The translations under genes were made by a program, and so were the position numbers. A DNA stretch of 64,000 bases from Psychrobacter sp. NG254 (lineage in GTDB: Bacteria; Pseudomonadota; Gammaproteobacteria; Pseudomonadales; Moraxellaceae): positions 372,001 to 436,000 of the forward strand of contig NZ_JADHDA010000005.1 in the NCBI RefSeq assembly GCF_015277735.1, given 5' to 3'. Shown piece after piece: positions 20,153 to 29,575 of this stretch. Under the pieces are notes generated by a model. It worked only from the letters and a program-made list of their open reading frames with translations, did no database searches and was not told the origin of the DNA. Numbering within the stretch: position 1 is the first letter of the stretch; each line of letters opens with the position of its first letter.

Positions 20153-20529
20153 ATGCGCTAACTCCTAACATGCCCAGATAGACAGAGTGTAGATAGGGAT
20201 AATGCGGTGAGGGAGTAATGATTGACAAGGCTTAGTAGGTAAAAGACTTGTCAGTCATTTTGTAAATATGTTATATATAGGCGCAGTATCAATGGTATGC
20301 GCTATTACTGCGACATTTTTACGTATCCTAGTGACATCTTTGCTCATGCAGGTTTTAAAAAAAATATGGCTGCCATGTCCCTCATTTTAAGCTTCAGAAT
20401 CTAAATGATGACATGTCCTTAAGTTGCACCAGATTTTATGCCCAGTAATACTGACGCTAGCTCATATTGATTTATTTTACTTTTATCTTTTTTATTTTTA
20501 TTGCAATACGCAAAACGAGTTGATGATTC
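20153..20529. other. Intergenic region between perM and hda
   Basis: This stretch of 377 bases contains a long hairpin at 20374-20415 and an AT-rich tract before hda. I see no gene or standard terminator. Confidence 0.45.
20374..20415. repeat. Near-perfect inverted repeat upstream of hda
   Basis: The arms CATGTCCCTCATTT and AAATGATGACATG pair almost completely around a 15-base loop. The arms vaguely resemble the ends of the MITE-like element at 56720. A collapsed copy of that element is one explanation; a regulatory site or mRNA hairpin is another. Confidence 0.4.
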
Positions 20530-21333
20530 ATGGCAGAAGCACAGCTAAGTCTCAACCTAGACATTAAGCATGATGCAAGTCTCAGCGACTTTGCAGGTCC
20601 CGGTTGGATGTCGATTATTGATGCAGTGCGGCAACTTCATGTCGGCCTGATTGGTCAGCTATACCTGTTTGGTAGCCCTGCGACGGGTAAGTCCCATCTG
20701 CTGTCTGCTATCTGTGAGTCGTTTATTGAAATGGACAAATCTGCAATTTGTTTGTCCCTTAATGAGCTGATCCAAACCGATGTGCATGTACTATCGTCTT
20801 TAGAGAATTTTGATCTCATCGCGATTGACGATTTAGAGGTGCTTGAGCAAAGCAGCCAATGGCAAGAAGCGTTGTTTCATCTGATCAATCGTAGCCGTGA
20901 AGGGCAGCGTCAACTGTTGTTTGCTGCCAATAAGCCCGCCGATGATTTGCCTTTTCAGCTGAGGGATTTATTAACGCGTTTGGCACAAGCGCCTACCTTT
21001 AAAGTACCTACCGGTCACGATTTAGCAGATCGTCAGGCATTATTACAGTCTATCTTACGTCGTCGCGGTTGGCAGTTTGATGATCGAATCCTCAATCATT
21101 TGCTGACAGAAGGCCCTCACCGTATCGGTGCGATGATGGAAGTGCTCAATTATATCCAACCGATGTTCTCTAACCTGGGACGTAGTAATATATCTAAAGC
21201 AGTGATTAGCGATGCGCTACGCACCATCGACGAACAAACATTGGCAGCAGAGCTTGCTGACATCGCTCAAGAGACACAAGTGGATAGCGATTCGGCTATT
21301 CAAGACCAACATACGATGCCACTTGATTTTTAA
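20530..21333 (+). CDS. hda: DnaA regulatory inactivator Hda
   Basis: Hda binds the beta clamp and stimulates ATP hydrolysis by DnaA to prevent re-initiation. The clamp-binding peptide QLSLNL lies at residues 4-9. The AAA+ core follows, with Walker A GSPATGKSHLL (about 49-59), Walker B LIAIDDLE (about 97-104) and a sensor region QLRDLLTRL. At 267 residues it is a little longer than the Escherichia coli protein, with a C-terminal tail after LRTIDEQTL. It lacks DnaA DNA-binding domain IV. Confidence 0.93.
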   Translation: MAEAQLSLNLDIKHDASLSDFAGPGWMSIIDAVRQLHVGLIGQLYLFGSPATGKSHLLSAICESFIEMDKSAICLSLNELIQTDVHVLSSLENFDLIAIDDLEVLEQSSQWQEALFHLINRSREGQRQLLFAANKPADDLPFQLRDLLTRLAQAPTFKVPTGHDLADRQALLQSILRRRGWQFDDRILNHLLTEGPHRIGAMMEVLNYIQPMFSNLGRSNISKAVISDALRTIDEQTLAAELADIAQETQVDSDSAIQDQHTMPLDF

Positions 21334-21386
21334 TCTGTCTCACTTGCTGTTGTCTCTTTGTTGAGTTGAATTGAATCAACGATAGT
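21334..21386 (+). repeat. Partial copy of the 107-bp gene-end repeat
   Basis: The last 20 bases (GAATTGAATCAACGATAGTA) match the right end of the copy at 56523-56629 at 17 of 20 positions. The preceding segment, including TCACTTG, matches more weakly. It begins right at the hda stop codon, like the other copies of this family. It looks like a truncated, diverged right half. Confidence 0.4.
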
Positions 21387-21452
21387 AGAAATCTAGTAGC
21401 AAGAACACGAATCCTTTCATCCAATATGCTTTTACTATTAACGGAATAATTT

Positions 21453-22160
21453 ATGAAATCGAATGCTTCTTTGTTAAAAAAATTGACCATTGGATCATTG
21501 TTGGTCGGTGCTACTTCGGTCTCTATGATGTCACAAGCCGCAGTGACATTATTGGTCGATGATCATATTAAAGTAACCGCTATCAATGGGCAGGAGGTTC
21601 AACAGAGTGCTTTTCAGCCATTGACAAAGACTTTCACTCTCGAGCCGGGTCAACACGCTATCACAGCTAAATATGATCGCTTGTACAACTTGGCTCGTGA
21701 TGAGCATGACTATTTGCGTTCAGGTAATGTCAGTGTGACTGCACAACTGGCTGACAATCAAACCTATCGTTTGACGATGCCCAATCAGCCAGAAGATTAT
21801 GAGACTGCTAGAGACTATGCTAAACAGCCAACGCTCGCCGTACAGCAAAACAATACCGTCATTGCTAGTCAGCAAGGTATGGCTGGCAACCAGAGTGGCT
21901 TGTTTTCAGGATTGGGTAAAGCATTGGGCGGCGTATTCGGCGGTGCAGGTGATGCAGAGCTACAAAACCAACGTGCGATTGCCGCTATAGGTCAGCCAGC
22001 AGCTACGGCACCAAGTAATGTCAGCATGGCATCAGCAGCGCCTATCAAGCAGACTACGAGTGTGAACGCCTCTACCAATACGTTAGATACCTTTATGCAG
22101 ATTTGGCTACAAGCAACACCTGCTGAACGTGAAAAAATGCGTCAATGGATGCAAAAGTAG
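21453..22160 (+). CDS. DUF2057 family exported protein
   Basis: The 235-residue protein has a signal peptide (about residues 1-30, KKLTIGSLLVGATSVSMMSQAA) and then a YccT-type DUF2057 region. The latter shows VTLLVDDHIKVTAINGQEV, TFTLEPGQHAITAKYDRLY and TYRLTMPNQPEDYETARDYAKQP. The C-terminal third is low in complexity (Gly, Ala, Ser), ending in a helical MQIWLQATPAEREKMRQWM segment. The function of the family is poorly known. It should act in the periplasm. Confidence 0.8.
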   Translation: MKSNASLLKKLTIGSLLVGATSVSMMSQAAVTLLVDDHIKVTAINGQEVQQSAFQPLTKTFTLEPGQHAITAKYDRLYNLARDEHDYLRSGNVSVTAQLADNQTYRLTMPNQPEDYETARDYAKQPTLAVQQNNTVIASQQGMAGNQSGLFSGLGKALGGVFGGAGDAELQNQRAIAAIGQPAATAPSNVSMASAAPIKQTTSVNASTNTLDTFMQIWLQATPAEREKMRQWMQK

Positions 22161-22184
22161 GGTTTCATTAGCCACAGCAAGCAC

Positions 22185-22215
22185 AAAAAAAGCACCTAAA
22201 GTAGGTGCTTTTTTA
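22185..22215. terminator. Bidirectional terminator between the DUF2057 gene and dps
   Basis: The arms AAAAAAAGCACCTA and TAGGTGCTTTTTT are flanked by A and T runs on both strands. Confidence 0.88.
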
Positions 22216-22255
22216 TGATCTAGATTTTAGTAGCGTACTGTTTCTTTAATAATGA

Positions 22256-22741
22256 TTAACCTAAAAATGCGTTGTACATCCACACCAGTTTTTCTTGTTC
22301 TTGTACATAAGCATCTACCAAGTCAGCTGATCCTTGATCTTCGCTTTCTGCAGCGAGCGATGATACTTGGCGTTGCTCTGTAATCAAGGCTTGTAATCCA
22401 GTGATCACACCTTTCACACAAGTTGTGCCATCTTTGACGTTTTTGTCTTCACTGATACTGGTATGCTGCGTAAAATCACTATAAGCGTGAAGTGGCGTAC
22501 CACCCAAAGTTAAGATACGTTCAGCAATTTCGTCGATTTGTAGTTGTAGTGATGTATACAGTTCTTCAAACTTTGGATGTAAAGTGAAAAAATGCTCACC
22601 TTTTACATTCCAGTGGTAGCCACGTACATTCAGATAAAACACATGATACGTTGATAATAGATTGTTCAATTTTGCGATCACTTCGCTCATGTCTGCTTTT
22701 TCTAGACCGATCTGGTTAGTAGCGTTATTAGTATTACTCAT
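22256..22741 (-). CDS. dps: Dps ferritin-like DNA-protection protein
   Basis: Dps forms a dodecamer that oxidises and stores iron and protects DNA under starvation or peroxide stress. The 161-residue protein shows the intersubunit ferroxidase residues in RGYHWNVKGEHFFTLHPKFEELY and QIDEIAERILTLGG. An AAGGA ribosome-binding site precedes the ATG. A 28-bp palindrome 74 bp upstream of the start is a likely regulator site. Confidence 0.93.
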   Translation of the reverse strand: MSNTNNATNQIGLEKADMSEVIAKLNNLLSTYHVFYLNVRGYHWNVKGEHFFTLHPKFEELYTSLQLQIDEIAERILTLGGTPLHAYSDFTQHTSISEDKNVKDGTTCVKGVITGLQALITEQRQVSSLAAESEDQGSADLVDAYVQEQEKLVWMYNAFLG

Positions 22742-22814
22742 AGTATTGTCCTTATAGTGTGAGTGTTATTATGCGAGATTAAATAAAGAAGCATCGTAGC
22801 TGTACTAAGTTGTG

Positions 22815-22842
22815 ATCATAATCAAAATATTTTGATTGTGAT
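22815..22842. promoter_or_regulatory. 28-bp palindrome upstream of dps
   Basis: The half sites ATCATAATCAAAAT and ATTTTGATTGTGAT are complementary at 13 of 14 positions with no spacer. It lies 74 bp upstream of the dps start. The sequence is not a clear OxyR site; its AT-rich repeated ATAATC-like steps only faintly resemble a Fur box. The cognate regulator is unknown. Confidence 0.5.
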
Positions 22843-23000
22843 ACTGTTGGCATCAGCTGTCTTTCTTCTTTTGATGCTTATAATAATAGCAAACTATTAT
22901 TAATAAGTTAAATTTAATAAATACAATTTAATGATTGGTTTTATAAAACTATAACTGGCTTTCTCTACCATTACTATTAATGATAAAGAAGAGCTTGTTT

Positions 23001-23663
23001 CTATAATGCTGGTGGCTTCAGATTTTCAGGGTTTAGACCTTTAGAGGGAATCACTTCTAATAAATGCTGACGTACTGTATCGATTGGGAATTTCTGCGCT
23101 TTTAGACGTTTGGGTACGATCTGGCTGCCTTGCTGACCTTTTAGCTCAAACATCATAAAAATATAGTCGTCAGTCTCATCCCAGCTCTTGATAGCAGTCC
23201 ACGGAATAACGGCTTGTTGCATGCTACCAGCTCGCATTTGCATACCGCGCATTTGCGAGTTTTTCATCATATCAGGTTGGTTGCTTGGCATTGCCATCAC
23301 GAGGCCATGTTTTTGTACGCCGAGCTTCATTTGGCGCATCTCATCTGGCATTTCTTGATCGGCCACTTGCTTTTCGAACTCTCTTTTTACGTACCACTTA
23401 AAACCTAAAGTACGAGCCAATAGATAAATCACCACACCAGCGAGCATCAACCAAAAGATGATGGTTGAGTAGCCTGTCACAAAGATAAGTCCTGCAATAG
23501 CAAGTACCACAACCACTGCCATGATGATCCATTCTTTATTCTTAAAGCTTGATAGACCAAAAGAGGGGCTGGCACTGGCAAACAGTTCATACTGTGCTTG
23601 GTGAAATTCAGCCTCAGTTATGTTTAAGGCGACAGGTTGGAGCGTATAAGGGTACAGGGCCAT
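23001..23663 (-). CDS. YcxB-like membrane protein
   Basis: The 220-residue protein has two adjacent membrane helices (about residues 47-65, IIMAVVVVLAIAGLIFVTG, and 68-87, IIFWLMLAGVVIYLLARTL). A soluble C-terminal domain contains IPWTAIKSWDETDDYIFMMFEL and a VPKRL segment, the pattern of YcxB-like C-terminal domains. A Met-rich stretch near residues 128-152 is unusual. The function is unknown. It stands alone between dps and serS. Confidence 0.72.
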   Translation of the reverse strand: MALYPYTLQPVALNITEAEFHQAQYELFASASPSFGLSSFKNKEWIIMAVVVVLAIAGLIFVTGYSTIIFWLMLAGVVIYLLARTLGFKWYVKREFEKQVADQEMPDEMRQMKLGVQKHGLVMAMPSNQPDMMKNSQMRGMQMRAGSMQQAVIPWTAIKSWDETDDYIFMMFELKGQQGSQIVPKRLKAQKFPIDTVRQHLLEVIPSKGLNPENLKPPAL

Positions 23664-24098
23664 AAAGGTTTCTCAAATACTTAGATTAAAAGTGTTGGAT
23701 TTAAATCGCCAAAGCTAAGCGGCAATGCTGTACTTGGCTGAAAGTAAAAAAAGGTATGCGCTTATCTTACCGAAAAGTATCCCTAAATGAAACATATAAG
23801 CCGTTCTGTGCACTGATAGAGGTGATATTAATGATTTTAATAAAGAGGGGTGAGGCTTATTGGAGATGAATTAAATGTCAAGACAGGTATTTGAGGCTAA
23901 TGTAAGTGACTACAGACAATGAAAGTCATCAATGAAAATACAATCAGCAGAGGTCAAAACATGGTCAAATCTGCTGTGTCTTGGTATTATAGCGTCTACA
24001 AGACATATTGATGCAAAACATAGCGGTGCATGCGCTAGGTAATTATTAATAATATTTTTCAACCCTTTTACTCACCTTTAGTGTTACAGGCAACTATT
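23664..24098. promoter_or_regulatory. Divergent region between the YcxB-like gene and serS
   Basis: These 435 bases separate two divergent genes. I see no gene, tRNA-like leader or T-box, and could not assign promoter hexamers with confidence. Confidence 0.4.
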
Positions 24099-25385
24099 AT
24101 GATTGATGCAAAACTCTTACGCGGCGATTTAATCGACTTACAACAGCAACTGGCCACTCGTGGTTATGCACTTGACATGGATTTTTGGCAAACAGTTGAG
24201 TCAGAGCGTAAATCTTTGCAGATCAAGACTGAAGAGTTGCAGTCGCGCCGTAATGCGGGTGCCAAGCAAGTAGGCGCGCTAAAAAAATCAGGCGAAGACG
24301 CCAGTGAGCTATTGGCTGAGATGCAAAGTGTCAGCGGTGAGATTAAAGCGGCTGAAGATGAACTGCGCACTTTGCAGGAACGCATCACCAAAGCTGGCAT
24401 GCAAATCCCTAATATTCCAGCAGCTGATGTGCCAGTAGGTACGTCAGAAGAAGACAACGTAGAAGTGCGCAAGTGGGGCACGCCGCGTACGTTTGATTTT
24501 GAGATTCAAGATCACACCTATATTGGTGAGACACTTGGTATGCTAGACTTTGAAGCGGCGACCAAGCTAACTGGCAGTCGCTTTAATGTGCTAAAAGGAC
24601 AGTTGGCGCAGATGCATCGCGCACTGATTCAATTTATGCTCAATACCCATACCATGAAGTACGGCTATCTTGAGACCTATGTGCCTTATATTGTGAATTC
24701 AGACAGCCTCAAAGGTACGGGGCAGCTCCCTAAGTTTGAAGATGATTTGTTTAAGCTAAAAAACCATACTAATAACGAAGAGATGGATTTTTATTTGATT
24801 CCAACCGCTGAAGTGCCAATGACCAACTTGGTACGTGGCGAGCGTTTGGACATTAGCGAGCTACCACTTAAGTTTACCGCGCATACGCCTTGTTTCCGTA
24901 GTGAAGCTGGCTCACATGGCCGTGATACCCGTGGTTTGATCCGTCAGCATCAGTTTGAAAAAGTTGAGATGGTCAATATTGCCACGGCTGAACAATCTGA
25001 TGAGTTGCTAGAAGCAATGACTGGACAAGCTGAATATATCTTGCAGCAGTTGAACCTACCATACCGCACGGTGCAGCTATGTACGGGTGATATGGGCTTT
25101 GCAGCACAAAAGACTTATGACATCGAAGTATGGTTACCAAGCCAAGACACTTACCGTGAAATCTCTAGCTGCTCTAACTGCGGTGATTTCCAGGCGCGCC
25201 GTATGGGTACGCGTGTCAAAGATGGCAAGCAAACCAGCTTAGTACACACGCTGAATGGTTCAGGTTTGGCAGTTGGCCGTACGCTATTGGCCGTCATGGA
25301 AAACCATCAAAACGCAGATGGCAGTATCACCATTCCAGAAGTATTGCGTCCGTTTATGGGCGGTGCTGAGACTATTTCAGTTTAA
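24099..25385 (+). CDS. serS: Seryl-tRNA synthetase
   Basis: SerS charges tRNA-Ser. The N-terminal coiled-coil arm (about residues 25-110) recognises the long variable arm of tRNA-Ser. The class II core has motif 2 in [26 protein letters not shown] and motif 3 in [20 protein letters not shown] at 24099 gives [10 protein letters not shown], the usual start; an in-frame GTG at 24081 was not used. The window also carries three tRNA-Ser(UGA) genes at 44.5 kb. Confidence 0.96.
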   Translation: MIDAKLLRGDLIDLQQQLATRGYALDMDFWQTVESERKSLQIKTEELQSRRNAGAKQVGALKKSGEDASELLAEMQSVSGEIKAAEDELRTLQERITKAGMQIPNIPAADVPVGTSEEDNVEVRKWGTPRTFDFEIQDHTYIGETLGMLDFEAATKLTGSRFNVLKGQLAQMHRALIQFMLNTHTMKYGYLETYVPYIVNSDSLKGTGQLPKFEDDLFKLKNHTNNEEMDFYLIPTAEVPMTNLVRGERLDISELPLKFTAHTPCFRSEAGSHGRDTRGLIRQHQFEKVEMVNIATAEQSDELLEAMTGQAEYILQQLNLPYRTVQLCTGDMGFAAQKTYDIEVWLPSQDTYREISSCSNCGDFQARRMGTRVKDGKQTSLVHTLNGSGLAVGRTLLAVMENHQNADGSITIPEVLRPFMGGAETISV

Positions 25386-25544
25386 ATGGTTATTTTGCTG
25401 TAATGATTTACAACGTATTACTATGGGTATTTTGATAAAATTGATATAAATTACTGTGAAATACTCACCGCTAAGCCATGCCATTTTTTGGCGTGACTTG
25501 CATCAAATATGTTAATATTGCACTTTGATTTTATAGCCAACACG

Positions 25545-25573
25545 GTAAGGGCGCATTTTGCGTCCTTATTTTA
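25545..25573 (+). terminator. Probable serS terminator
   Basis: The arms AAGGGCGC and GCGTCCTT (one G-T pair) around a TTT loop are followed by ATTTTATT. It is 160 bases after serS. Confidence 0.6.
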
Positions 25574-25636
25574 TTACCCTTTGAGTAAACTCTCCTCTTA
25601 TCAGCCATACCCCTCATTTGAATATTAGGACACTCT

Positions 25637-27634
25637 ATGCCAGCTCCAATTAGCGAACGTAAATTAGCCAATGCCATTCGTGTACTGTCGTTTGACGCGG
25701 TACAAAAAGCCAACTCTGGTCATCCAGGTGCTCCGATGGGCATGGCTGATATTGCTGAAGTTCTGTGGCGCAAGTTTTTGAAGCACAACCCAACCGATCC
25801 ACAGTGGCACAACCGTGATCGCTTTGTCTTATCGAACGGTCATGGCTCAATGCTTATTTACTCATTGCTGCATTTATCTGGTTATGACGTCAGCGTTGAT
25901 GACCTGAAAGGTTTCCGTCAGTTGCATTCAAAAACGCCAGGTCACCCTGAGCTTGGCTATACACCAGGTGTTGAAACAACTACTGGTCCACTAGGCCAAG
26001 GTATTGCTAATGCCGTTGGTTTTGCAATCGCTGAAAAAACCTTAGCCGCGCAGTTCAATCGTGAAGGCCATAACATCGTAGATCATAATACCTATGCATT
26101 TTTAGGCGATGGTTGCTTGATGGAAGGTATCAGTCATGAAGTTTGCTCATTGGCTGGCACGTTAGGTCTTGGTAAGCTGGTCTTCTTCTATGATGACAAT
26201 GGCATCTCTATCGACGGTAATGTCGAAGGCTGGTTCACTGATGATACGCAAGCGCGTTTTGAGTCTTATGGCTGGCAAGTTATCAAAGTCGATGGTCATG
26301 ATGCTGATGCGATCACTCAGGCAACTGAACAAGCGCTTAAAGAGACTGCTAAACCAAGTCTTCTGATTTGCAAAACCACGATTGGTGCGGGTAGCCCGAA
26401 CAAGCAAGGTCTAGCAGCCAGTCATGGTGCCCCGTTAGGTGATGACGAAATTGCCTTGACTCGTGATGCGTTGTCTTGGAAACATGCTCCATTTGAATTA
26501 GATGACGAAATCTATGAAGCGTGGGATGCCAAAGCCAAAGGTGACGTACAACAGAAGAACTGGGATGCGGACTTCGAAGCTTATAAAAAAGCCTATCCTG
26601 AACTGGCGTCTGAGTTGTTACGCCGTCTAAATGGTGATTTGCCTGCTGACTTTGATAGCCAAGCACAAGCCTATATTCAGCAAACGCAAGAAGCGGGCGG
26701 CGATGTTGCTAGCCGTAAAGCCAGTCAAAACGCCATCAATACCTTGCAGCCATTATTACCAGAATTACTAGGCGGTTCAGCGGATTTAGCTGGCTCGAAC
26801 CTAACGCTATTCAAAGGCGCTAAAGGCATCGAAAAAGATGCTGATGGCAACTATATCTATTATGGTGTACGTGAGTTCGGTATGACCGCGATTGCCAATG
26901 GCATCGCATTGCATGGCGGCTTTATCCCTTACGTAGCAACGTTCCTCATGTTTATGGAATACGCACGTAACGCGGTACGCATGGGCGCACTCATGAAGCA
27001 GCGCGTCATTCATGTCTATACGCATGACTCTATCGGTCTGGGTGAAGATGGCCCAACGCATCAGCCAGTTGAGCAATTGACTAGCCTACGTACCACGCCA
27101 AACCTACGTACATGGCGTCCGTGTGATGCGACTGAATCTGCAAGCGCTTGGGTAGAAGCAATCAAATCTGAAAACAACCCATCAGCATTGATCTTTAGCC
27201 GTCAGAGCTTGCCACATCAAGCACGTGATAGCGAGCAAGTAGCGAACATCACTAAAGGTGGTTATGTATTGGCAAAAGAGCAAGGCGAGCTACAGGCAAT
27301 CATCATCGCAACTGGTTCAGAAGTTGGCCTAGCGATGGAAGCGTACGAAGCATTGAGCGCAAATGGTGTTGGCGTACGTGTAGTGTCTATGCCATGTGCT
27401 GAGGTTTTCGTTGAGCAAGATGCTAGCTATCGCGAAGCGGTATTACCAAGCAATATCCGTGCTCGCGTAGCAGTCGAAGCAGCGCATGTAGATTACTGGT
27501 ATAAGTTCGTTGGTCTAGATGGCAAAGTCATCGGTATGACCACTTATGGCGAATCTGCCCCTGCAGACCAGTTATACAAAGAGTTTGGTATTACGACTGA
27601 TGCTGTAGTTGAAGCGGTAAATAGTTTGGTGTAA
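25637..27634 (+). CDS. tkt: Transketolase
   Basis: Transketolase moves two-carbon units in the pentose phosphate pathway using thiamine diphosphate. The 665-residue product has the [17 protein letters not shown] start, [21 protein letters not shown], the TPP motif [18 protein letters not shown], and [15 protein letters not shown] in the second domain. It supplies erythrose 4-phosphate, the substrate of Epd-type enzymes such as the one at 43.2 kb. A terminator follows. Confidence 0.97.
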   Translation: MPAPISERKLANAIRVLSFDAVQKANSGHPGAPMGMADIAEVLWRKFLKHNPTDPQWHNRDRFVLSNGHGSMLIYSLLHLSGYDVSVDDLKGFRQLHSKTPGHPELGYTPGVETTTGPLGQGIANAVGFAIAEKTLAAQFNREGHNIVDHNTYAFLGDGCLMEGISHEVCSLAGTLGLGKLVFFYDDNGISIDGNVEGWFTDDTQARFESYGWQVIKVDGHDADAITQATEQALKETAKPSLLICKTTIGAGSPNKQGLAASHGAPLGDDEIALTRDALSWKHAPFELDDEIYEAWDAKAKGDVQQKNWDADFEAYKKAYPELASELLRRLNGDLPADFDSQAQAYIQQTQEAGGDVASRKASQNAINTLQPLLPELLGGSADLAGSNLTLFKGAKGIEKDADGNYIYYGVREFGMTAIANGIALHGGFIPYVATFLMFMEYARNAVRMGALMKQRVIHVYTHDSIGLGEDGPTHQPVEQLTSLRTTPNLRTWRPCDATESASAWVEAIKSENNPSALIFSRQSLPHQARDSEQVANITKGGYVLAKEQGELQAIIIATGSEVGLAMEAYEALSANGVGVRVVSMPCAEVFVEQDASYREAVLPSNIRARVAVEAAHVDYWYKFVGLDGKVIGMTTYGESAPADQLYKEFGITTDAVVEAVNSLV

Positions 27635-27655
27635 TCCGTTAAAAAAATGATAGAT

Positions 27656-27690
27656 AAAAAAGCCACTAGAGAAATCTGGTGGCTTTTTTT
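27656..27690 (+). terminator. tkt terminator
   Basis: The arms GCCACTAGA and TCTGGTGGC (one mismatch) with a GAAA loop are followed by T7. Confidence 0.88.
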
Positions 27691-27904
27691 ATGATTTAAT
27701 TTTTGGTTTTAGAGCTGTTGATTTGGTCTACTTATATCGATATTATCAGTTGTGAAATAATTGCTATCGTTAGTACTAAAATTTGTGTTTCGACGCGATG
27801 GTTTAGTGGTAAGTACGAACTATATTTCAGTTATAGTTTAAAAGGTATACGGGATGCACTGGATAGAATAAAATTTATCTTTATTCAATATATTGAGAAA
27901 AACG

Positions 27905-28426
27905 ATGCAAAACTTTATTCAAATCATATCTGAAAGTACAGAATCAAATATTGAAAACTTTAATAGAGTTGAAGAGTTAACTCGTAAAGAACTTGAAAAT
28001 TTAGGTTCAACTAGGTTGGTACTAACACTTCAAAAGATGCAGTGGGAGAGAAGTATTTTCGCTATAGGAATGTTTTCACTATTTGAGGCAGTTGTTCAAA
28101 AGGAACTCAAGATCGAGAAAGGCTCAGCTTTTAAAGAGCTAAAACAAAAGCTTAAAAGTCATCATAAGATAGAGTTACTTGAAAGTTTTGAGGATTTTTA
28201 TTACGCAATCAATGTATTGAAGCACGGAAAAGGCATGTCTTACACAAAGCTTTTGGAGAAGCAAAGTAATCTACCGTTTGAAATCACACCAGCTGGTTCA
28301 ACATTTAGAAACGAAAGTGATGTGTCAGAGATAGAAACTCTAGTTTGCGTAGATAATAATTTTTTAGAAAAATGTTTAGCAGTTATTTGCAAATGCTACG
28401 ATGAGCTATTTAGAATTTCATTATAA
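27905..28426 (+). CDS. Hypothetical AT-rich gene
   Basis: I do not recognise this 173-residue product. It is helical, with MQWERSIFAIGMFSLFEAVVQKEL in the middle and FEDFYYAINVLKHGKGMSYTKLLEK after it. The latter resembles proteins with a conserved R(I/L)xxHG-like kinase-adjacent or RiboL-PSP-like helix, but I cannot assign a family. There are no membrane segments. Base composition is clearly richer in A and T than tkt upstream, suggesting acquisition. The start is the first ATG; a TTG four codons earlier is possible. The ribosome-binding site is weak. Confidence 0.6.
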   Translation: MQNFIQIISESTESNIENFNRVEELTRKELENLGSTRLVLTLQKMQWERSIFAIGMFSLFEAVVQKELKIEKGSAFKELKQKLKSHHKIELLESFEDFYYAINVLKHGKGMSYTKLLEKQSNLPFEITPAGSTFRNESDVSEIETLVCVDNNFLEKCLAVICKCYDELFRISL

Positions 28427-28510
28427 TCTCTGTCTTGCTGATACGTCAGGTCCATCATATAGGTTATTTAAATGTGATCATTTGTCCTGTTATTGAACTG
28501 AGATAAAACA

Positions 28511-29575
28511 ATGTCCCTAAAATCCACCTTCAAAGGTTTCCTAGGTGAAACCGTTATCAACGTCGCTATGTGGTTAAAACTAGAAAAAAACGTCTATCAC
28601 CGATTAAACGGTATTACCTTGCCAAGAGCAAATGGCGGTAGCACTCAAATCGACCATATTATTGTCTCTGTGTACGGCATCTTTGTCATCGAAACCAAAA
28701 ACTATAAAGGCTGGATATATGGTAGCGAGAAGCAAAAGCAGTGGACACAAGCCTTCCCAAATGGCAGTAAATTCAAATTCCAAAACCCATTGCGCCAAAA
28801 CTACTTGCACATTAGGACTCTCGCAGATTTATTAGGATTGGAGCTGAGCTATTTTCATTCGATGATTGTTTTCATCGGTGAGTGTGAGCTGAAAACCCGT
28901 GATGAGTTACCCGAACACGTATTGACGAGTGGGATGGTATCTTATGTAAAGAAGAAGCAGGATAAGATACTGACTGAAGACGAGGTTAAGTCCATCGTTG
29001 AGCAGATTAATAGCAACAGATTTAGTAAGTCTTGGCGCACCAATAGAGAGCATAAAGCCTATCTAAAAGACAAGCATAGCCCGTTGAATCAGCAGCCTAG
29101 CGTTAACGCTACTGATAAACCAATTGCTAAAACTGTCAGTAAGCCAATACCTGAGCCGATCGTAAAAGAAACCGCTAAACGAGCCACGCTGAAAAGTAAA
29201 GAAGTGCTGCAATGGTCTGGTCAAACTGAGATTGAATCTAGCGAGTTACTAACTGACAGTATGAATACTCAGCAGACAAACATACCATATGATATGGCTA
29301 ATAAAGTGTTTCTTACACCGTTTGAAGTTATGGAGCCTGAGTTATCGGGCAATGATTTTAAAACGGCTGAATGTGAGATCATCACGTCTGATAGCACCAA
29401 TCTTAAAGCTGTTGAGCGAACCAATCATACAGCTGTTACAGAGCAGGTACCTAACTGTCCAAGATGTCAGGGAGAAATGACCAAACGTGTTGCAAAAAAA
29501 GGCCTGAATCAAGGTCAGGACTTTTTTGGTTGTAGCCAATTTCCTAAGTGCCGAGGTGTGGTCAATATCCATTAG
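28511..29575 (+). CDS. NERD-domain protein with C-terminal topoisomerase-type zinc finger
   Basis: The N-terminal 120 residues form a NERD (nuclease-related) domain. Landmarks are GFLGETVINVAMWL, the core QIDHIIVSVYGIFVIETKNYKGWIYG with the Asp and ExK of a PD-(D/E)xK-like site, and FQNPLRQNYLHIRTLADLL. A long polar linker follows (about 180-310). The C-terminus is a C4 zinc ribbon like that of topoisomerase I: CPRCQGEMTKR, then FFGCSQFPKCRG. The domain pair suggests a DNA-acting protein, perhaps a nuclease, but the role is unknown. Confidence 0.85.
   Translation: MSLKSTFKGFLGETVINVAMWLKLEKNVYHRLNGITLPRANGGSTQIDHIIVSVYGIFVIETKNYKGWIYGSEKQKQWTQAFPNGSKFKFQNPLRQNYLHIRTLADLLGLELSYFHSMIVFIGECELKTRDELPEHVLTSGMVSYVKKKQDKILTEDEVKSIVEQINSNRFSKSWRTNREHKAYLKDKHSPLNQQPSVNATDKPIAKTVSKPIPEPIVKETAKRATLKSKEVLQWSGQTEIESSELLTDSMNTQQTNIPYDMANKVFLTPFEVMEPELSGNDFKTAECEIITSDSTNLKAVERTNHTAVTEQVPNCPRCQGEMTKRVAKKGLNQGQDFFGCSQFPKCRGVVNIH

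Noticed and set aside
27703..27933. Possible 76-residue gene after tkt
   Set aside because: It has no ribosome-binding site, begins close to the tkt terminator, overlaps the next gene and has no protein-like pattern.
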